The notes beneath the pieces were generated by a model. The model searched no databases. It was not told where the DNA came from and was given only the letters and a program-made list of their open reading frames with translations. 64,000 nucleotides of DNA, taken from Collimonas rhizosphaerae. Its GTDB lineage: Bacteria; Pseudomonadota; Gammaproteobacteria; Burkholderiales; Burkholderiaceae_D. Of this stretch, positions 59,667 through 64,000 are shown one piece after another (position 1 is the stretch's first letter; each line of letters opens with the position of its first letter). The stretch lies in NCBI RefSeq assembly GCF_038896935.1, contig NZ_JBANDC010000006.1:1-64000 (forward strand), written 5' to 3'. The translations under genes were made by a program, and so were the position numbers.

Positions 59667-60413
59667 ATGTACAAGATCGTATTGATGCGCCACGGCGAAT
59701 CCACCTGGAACCTGGCCAACCGTTTCACCGGCTGGGTCGACGTCGACCTTACCGAAAAAGGCGTGGCGGAAGCCAGGCAGGCCGGCCAGCTGCTGCGCGA
59801 AGCCGGTTTCACTTTCGACCTGGCCTACACCTCGGTATTGAAACGCGCGATCCGCACCCTGTGGGGCACGCTCGACGAGATGGACCTGATGTGGCTGCCG
59901 GTCCGGCACCACTGGCGCCTGAACGAACGCCACTATGGCGCCTTGCAAGGCTTGAACAAGGCGGAAACCGCTGCCAAATACGGCGATGAGCAAGTCATGG
60001 TGTGGCGCCGCAGCTATGACACGCCGCCGATGCCGCTGGAAGCGGACGATCCGCGCACTTCCTACAACGACCCGCGCTACGCCGGCCTGAAGCGCGAAGA
60101 GATCCCGCTGACCGAATGCCTGAAAGACACGGTGGCGCGCGTATTGCCATTCTGGAACGACGAAATCGCGCCATCCATCCGCAGCGGCAAGCGCATCATC
60201 ATTTCAGCCCACGGCAACAGCTTGCGCGCCCTGATCAAGATGCTGGACGGCATCAGCGACCAGGATATCGTCGGCCTCAACATCCCCAACGGCCAGCCGC
60301 TGGTCTATGAACTGGACGCCGACCTGAAGCCGATCAAGAGTTATTACCTTGGCGACCAGGCGGCGATAGCAGCGGCGATGAACGCCGTCGCCAGCCAGGG
60401 GAAAGCGAAATAA
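59667..60413 (+). CDS. gpmA: 2,3-bisphosphoglycerate-dependent phosphoglycerate mutase
   Basis: A 248-residue glycolytic enzyme interconverting 3- and 2-phosphoglycerate. The phosphohistidine motif LMRHGESTWN starts near residue 6, with YTSVLKRAIRT, NERHYGALQGLNK and the second catalytic histidine in ISAHGNSLRAL. The ATG at 59667 is standard; the longer open frame upstream is not conserved. The gene ends in ATAA, overlapping the apparent start of envC. Confidence 0.97.
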   Translation: MYKIVLMRHGESTWNLANRFTGWVDVDLTEKGVAEARQAGQLLREAGFTFDLAYTSVLKRAIRTLWGTLDEMDLMWLPVRHHWRLNERHYGALQGLNKAETAAKYGDEQVMVWRRSYDTPPMPLEADDPRTSYNDPRYAGLKREEIPLTECLKDTVARVLPFWNDEIAPSIRSGKRIIISAHGNSLRALIKMLDGISDQDIVGLNIPNGQPLVYELDADLKPIKSYYLGDQAAIAAAMNAVASQGKAK

Positions 60414-61927
60414 ATATCTCGCTGGACAAGCTCTTCGGCAGCAGCAAGCTCAGTCGCGCCATCGGCCGTCCGCCGGCGGCGTGGCCGCTGGCGCTGCTGC
60501 TGGCGGCGACGCTGGCGGCAGCCCTGCCCGCGGACGCCGGCGCCGCCGCCAAGATCACCGAGCGCAGCAAGCAAAAACAGGCGGCAGAAGCGCAGCGCGC
60601 CGACCTGCGGCAAAAGCTGGACAACCTCAAGCGCGACATCAGCCAGACCGAGACCGAGAAAGACAACGCCAGCGACGCCCTGGCCGATTCCGAAGCCGCG
60701 GTTTCCAAGGCCACCCGCTCTTTGCGCGATCTGAGCGCAGAACAAAAGCAGACCGAAGCCAAACTGGCCAAGCTGGCGAAACAGCATGACGAGCTGAGCA
60801 AGACCGTGGCTTCGCAGCAGGCCCAGCTGGCCAACCTGCTGCGCCAGCAGTACGTCGCCGGCAACGAAGACCGCATCAAGCTGCTGCTGTCCGGCGACAA
60901 CCCGAACCGCATCAACCGCGACCTGCAGTACATGGGGTATGTTTCGCAGGCGCAAGCGCGGCTGCTGGAATCGCTGCGCGCCAACCTTGCCGCAGTGGAA
61001 GCCAACCAGACCGAAGCCCAGGACGCCAAGGACGACCTCGACGAAATCGCCCAGGAACAGCGCGACCAGAAAAACCTGCTGGAAAAGGAAAAGTCCAAGC
61101 GCGCTACCTTGCTGACCCAGCTCTCCAGCAAACTGGCGAGCCAGCGCAAGGAAGCCGGCAACATCCAGCGCGACGACCAGCGCCTGTCGGGCCTGGTCGA
61201 CAAGCTGGCGGAACTGATCGAAGCGCAAAAGAAAGTCGAGGCCGCAGCCCGCGAGAAATTGCGCCAGCAGCAACTGGCCCAGGCGCAAGCCAAGGCCCAA
61301 GCCCAGGCTGCGCGCGAACGCGAACGCCAGCGCCTGCTGGAACAGCAGCGCGCGGCCCAGGCTGGGAAACCGCCGGCTGCCGGGCCTGCCCCGGCGGGAC
61401 CGAAAGTCCCCAATCCGGACGCAATCGACGATGACCAGCCGCCGCCGGCAGTAGCCGCAACGCCGACGCCCGCCCCGGCGCCGCTGGCGCGCAATGAACT
61501 GACGCCGGAAGCCGACAACGCCTACGGCAAGCCCTTCGAATCCCTGCGCGGCCAGCTCCGGCTGCCGGTGCGCGGCGACGTCATGGCGCGCTTCGGCAGC
61601 AAGCGCGGCGACGGCCCGAGCTGGAAAGGCTTGTTCATCCGCACCCCGGAAGGCAGCGAAGTGAAGGCGGTGGCTGCCGGCCGGGTGGTGTTTTCCGACT
61701 GGCTGCGCGGCTTCGGCAATCTGATCATTGTCGACCACGGCAACCAGTACATGACGATTTACGGTAATAATCAGGCATTATTGAAGCGTCCCGGAGATGC
61801 CGTGAAAGCCGGCGACGTCATTGCCAGCGCCGGCAACAGCGGCGGCAATGAACAATCGGGTTTATACTTTGAGATTCGGCATCAGGGCCGTGCGTTTGAC
61901 CCACTCGGATGGGTAACTACTAGGTGA
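60410..61927 (+). CDS. envC: Murein hydrolase activator EnvC with a non-canonical start codon
   Basis: A 505-residue protein if started at ATA 60410. It has a signal-like stretch (about 24-45, AAWPLALLLAATLAAALPADA), a long coiled coil to about 315, a Pro-rich linker and a C-terminal LytM domain. The LytM zinc ligands are replaced (WKGLF, YGNN and YFEIR in place of H-x-x-x-D and H-x-H), as in EnvC proteins, which activate amidases rather than cut. No ATG, GTG or TTG occurs in frame before the TTG at 60722, which would remove the signal and much of the coil. AGGGGA at 60397-60402 is seven bases before ATA; ATC 60416 and CTG 60422 are alternatives. ctpA follows. Confidence 0.85.
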   Translation: MNISLDKLFGSSKLSRAIGRPPAAWPLALLLAATLAAALPADAGAAAKITERSKQKQAAEAQRADLRQKLDNLKRDISQTETEKDNASDALADSEAAVSKATRSLRDLSAEQKQTEAKLAKLAKQHDELSKTVASQQAQLANLLRQQYVAGNEDRIKLLLSGDNPNRINRDLQYMGYVSQAQARLLESLRANLAAVEANQTEAQDAKDDLDEIAQEQRDQKNLLEKEKSKRATLLTQLSSKLASQRKEAGNIQRDDQRLSGLVDKLAELIEAQKKVEAAAREKLRQQQLAQAQAKAQAQAARERERQRLLEQQRAAQAGKPPAAGPAPAGPKVPNPDAIDDDQPPPAVAATPTPAPAPLARNELTPEADNAYGKPFESLRGQLRLPVRGDVMARFGSKRGDGPSWKGLFIRTPEGSEVKAVAAGRVVFSDWLRGFGNLIIVDHGNQYMTIYGNNQALLKRPGDAVKAGDVIASAGNSGGNEQSGLYFEIRHQGRAFDPLGWVTTR

Positions 61928-61930
61928 AAC

Positions 61931-63442
61931 ATGGGCAGTAAACTCAAGAATATCGGTCTGATCAGTTTAGGCGTCATTGCAGGGATAGGCGCCTCCATCC
62001 AGTTCGACGCCATTGCGCAGAAAAGCGCCGCGGCGCCATTGCCGCTGGAGGAATTGCGGCAGCTGGCCGATATTTTCGGCCTGATCAAGTCCGATTACGT
62101 GGAACCGGCCGACGACAAGAAACTGCTGACCGAAGCCATTTCCGGCATGGTAGCCTCGCTCGACCCGCATTCCGCCTACCTGGACAAGAAGGCTTACAAG
62201 GAACTGCGCGAGAGCACCCAAGGCAAGTTTGTCGGCCTCGGCATCGAAGTCGGCATGGAAGACGGCTACATCAAGGTGGTGTCGCCGATCGAGGATTCCC
62301 CAGCCTACCGCGCCGGGATCAAGGCGGGCGACCTGATCACCCGCCTCGACGCCACCCCGGTCAAGGGCCTGACCCTGGAGCAGGCGGTCAAGCGCATGCG
62401 CGGCGAGCCTAACACCAAGATCAGCCTGACCATCTCGCGCAAGGAAGAAGACAAGCCGTTGATCTTCAACATCACGCGCCAGGAAATCCGTGTGCAAAGC
62501 GTGAAAGGCAAAGTCGTCGAACCGGGTTATGCCTGGCTGCGCGTGACCCAGTTCCAGGAACCGACGGTGGATGACATGGCCAAGAAAATCGCCGCCATCT
62601 ATGCCCAGGAACCGAACCTGAAGGGCCTGGTATTGGATTTGCGCAACGATCCGGGCGGCGTATTGCCAGGCGCGATCGGCGTGTCCGCCGCCTTCCTGCC
62701 CAAGGATGCGGTGGTGGTCACCACCAACGGCCAGCTGCCGAGCTCCAAGGCTTCGTTCTACGCCAAGCGCGAGTATTACGCCAATCCGGGCAATGATCCG
62801 CTGGCGCGCCTGCCGGAAGCGCTGAAGAAGGTGCCGATGGTGGTGCTGGTCAATACCGGTTCCGCTTCCGCCTCGGAAATCGTGGCCGGCGCCTTGCAAG
62901 ACTACAAGCGCGCCACCATCATGGGCACGCAAACCTTCGGCAAGGGTTCGGTGCAATCGGTGATCGCCCTGCCGCCGGACCGCAACACCGCGGTCAAGCT
63001 GACCACCGCCCGCTACTACACGCCGAACGGCCGCTCGATCCAGGCCAAGGGCATCGTACCGGATGTGATGGTGGATGAATATGCCGACGGCGACGGCCTG
63101 AACGGCCTGCGCCTGCGCGAGGCCGACCTGACCAAGCACTTGAGCAACGATACCGACAAGGGTCCGGAAGTCAAGGCGCCCAAGGTCGACGAACTGGAAG
63201 AAGCGCAGAACATCGCCGCAGCCGAAAAGAAACGCAAGCCGCTGGAGTTCGGCAGCAAGGACGATTTCCAGCTGGCGCAAGCGCTGAACCAGCTGAAGGG
63301 CCTGCCGGTGCAAGTGTCCAAGGTGAAACCGGAAAACCGCTCGGAAGCCGAGAAGGACGCCAAGCCATCCAAAGACGACAAGCCGGCTCCGGCCGACGGC
63401 GCCATCATCAAGAAGGATGAACCGAAGGACGAGAAAAAATAA
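61931..63442 (+). CDS. ctpA: S41-family C-terminal processing protease
   Basis: A 503-residue periplasmic serine protease. An N-terminal signal or anchor (about 8-26) precedes a helical dimer region, a PDZ domain (GLGIEVGMEDGYIKVVSPIEDSPAYRAGIKAGD, about 98-170) and the S41 core with catalytic Ser in GSASASEIVAGAL and Lys in TFGKGSVQ. The last 80 residues are Lys/Glu/Pro-rich. It starts three bases after envC, a conserved gpmA-envC-ctpA order, and probably trims cell-wall enzymes. A terminator follows. Confidence 0.95.
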   Translation: MGSKLKNIGLISLGVIAGIGASIQFDAIAQKSAAAPLPLEELRQLADIFGLIKSDYVEPADDKKLLTEAISGMVASLDPHSAYLDKKAYKELRESTQGKFVGLGIEVGMEDGYIKVVSPIEDSPAYRAGIKAGDLITRLDATPVKGLTLEQAVKRMRGEPNTKISLTISRKEEDKPLIFNITRQEIRVQSVKGKVVEPGYAWLRVTQFQEPTVDDMAKKIAAIYAQEPNLKGLVLDLRNDPGGVLPGAIGVSAAFLPKDAVVVTTNGQLPSSKASFYAKREYYANPGNDPLARLPEALKKVPMVVLVNTGSASASEIVAGALQDYKRATIMGTQTFGKGSVQSVIALPPDRNTAVKLTTARYYTPNGRSIQAKGIVPDVMVDEYADGDGLNGLRLREADLTKHLSNDTDKGPEVKAPKVDELEEAQNIAAAEKKRKPLEFGSKDDFQLAQALNQLKGLPVQVSKVKPENRSEAEKDAKPSKDDKPAPADGAIIKKDEPKDEKK

Positions 63443-63461
63443 TCGTTTTTCACGCTACACT

Positions 63462-63489
63462 AAGGCCGCAGCGATGCGGCCTTTTTTTT
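63462..63489 (+). terminator. Intrinsic terminator of the gpmA-envC-ctpA unit
   Basis: An 8-bp stem AAGGCCGC/GCGGCCTT (63462-63469 with 63476-63483) with loop AGCGAT and a run of T to 63489. Confidence 0.93.
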
Positions 63490-63547
63490 GGCCGAGATAC
63501 GGCAAATTCCGGCAAATTCCGCAGTTTTACCTATTTGGCAGCTTTCC

Positions 63548-64000
63548 ATGAACGACCAGCAATTACTCCGCTATTCGCGCCACATCCTGCTGGATGACAT
63601 CGACATAGCCGGCCAGGAGAAATTCCTGGCGGCGCACGCCCTGATCATCGGCGCCGGCGGCCTCGGCTCGCCGGTGGCCATGTACCTGGCGTCGGCCGGG
63701 GTCGGCCGCATCACGCTGGTGGATAACGACAGCGTCGACCTGACCAACCTGCAGCGGCAAATCCTGCACACCAGCGAGCGCGTCGGCCAGGCCAAGGTCA
63801 TCTCCGGCAAAACCGCGATGACGCAAATCAATCCCGATATCCAGGTCGTGGCGCTGGCGGAACGTGCCGACCAGGCGCGTCTCGGCCAGCTGATCGGCGA
63901 TGCCGATGTGGTCATCGACTGCAGCGACAACTTCGCCACCCGGCAAGCCATCAACCGCGCCTGCGTCGCGCACCGGGTGCCGCTGGTTTCCGGCGCGGCG
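63548..64000 (+). CDS. ThiF/MoeB/HesA-family adenylyltransferase, partial
   Basis: The first 151 residues of an E1-like enzyme that adenylates the C-terminus of a small sulfur carrier (ThiS or MoaD). The start MNDQQLLRYSRHILLDDIDIAGQEK is the family signature, followed by the nucleotide loop IIGAGGLGSPVAMYLASAGVG, the acidic DNDSVDLTNLQRQ, and CSDNFATRQAIN. The 3' part lies outside the window, so the zinc cysteines and any rhodanese domain cannot be checked and MoeB and ThiF cannot be told apart. Confidence 0.88.
   Translation, partial: MNDQQLLRYSRHILLDDIDIAGQEKFLAAHALIIGAGGLGSPVAMYLASAGVGRITLVDNDSVDLTNLQRQILHTSERVGQAKVISGKTAMTQINPDIQVVALAERADQARLGQLIGDADVVIDCSDNFATRQAINRACVAHRVPLVSGAA

Overview
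This window reads as a chromosomal, GC-rich, gene-dense stretch of a betaproteobacterium of the order Burkholderiales, most likely family Oxalobacteraceae (Collimonas/Herbaspirillum/Janthinobacterium type). That placement is an inference. It rests on two Burkholderiales-type 16-strand porins, a PhaM granule protein, a SAH riboswitch upstream of ahcY, the ahcY-yvlD-metF order, a DksA lacking most zinc cysteines, and a complete general secretion (type II) operon. I see no tRNA, no CRISPR array, and no intact prophage or insertion sequence. The genes look like a conserved backbone with a few accessory insertions.

Layout. 1-120: a promoter with an rRNA-like discriminator reading leftward out of the window. 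121-3.1 kb: bioC, comF, trmL and a periplasmic copper chaperone. 3.1-9.7 kb: heptose adenylyltransferase, a di-iron ferritin-like protein, PhaM, an orphan ABC binding protein, two DUF3108 paralogues and queC. 9.7-15.3 kb: an aromatic amino-acid catabolic module (indolepyruvate oxidoreductase, phenylalanine hydroxylase, Lrp-type regulator). 15.3-20.1 kb: GNAT, cca, GST and slt, all leftward. 20.1-26 kb: one-carbon/SAM cycle genes (fau, metF, ahcY, metK) with a SAH riboswitch and a structured metK leader. 26.3-28.9 kb: two lipid A acyltransferases and dapF. 28.9-33.8 kb: a Sel1-repeat protein and two porins. 33.9-35.5 kb: DUF484 and xerC. 35.6-41 kb: a zinc-homeostasis block (Zur-like regulator, COG0523 GTPase, DksA variant, small membrane protein, ZnuD-like TonB receptor). 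41.4-44.9 kb: a STAS-domain protein and hslVU behind a heat-shock promoter. 45-56.3 kb: a leftward type II secretion operon in the order gspG-H-I-J-K-L-M-N-D-E-F-C. 56.5-59.5 kb: the leftward rhodanese-grxC-secB-SH3-gpsA group. 59.7-63.4 kb: gpmA, envC and ctpA. 63.5-64 kb: the start of a ThiF/MoeB-family gene cut by the window edge.

Points most worth attention. (1) The envC reading frame has no ATG, GTG or TTG upstream of its signal peptide and appears to start at a non-canonical codon overlapping the gpmA stop. (2) The zinc block joins a candidate Zur operator to a DksA keeping one of four zinc cysteines and carrying a basic tail of about 170 residues. (3) A STAS protein with a duplicated helical-plus-STAS architecture sits just before hslVU. 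(4) A rightward intrinsic terminator at 13721-13756 has no rightward gene in front of it, suggesting a small RNA. (5) The cca gene ends in a 15-bp minisatellite. Most other genes are ordinary household genes.
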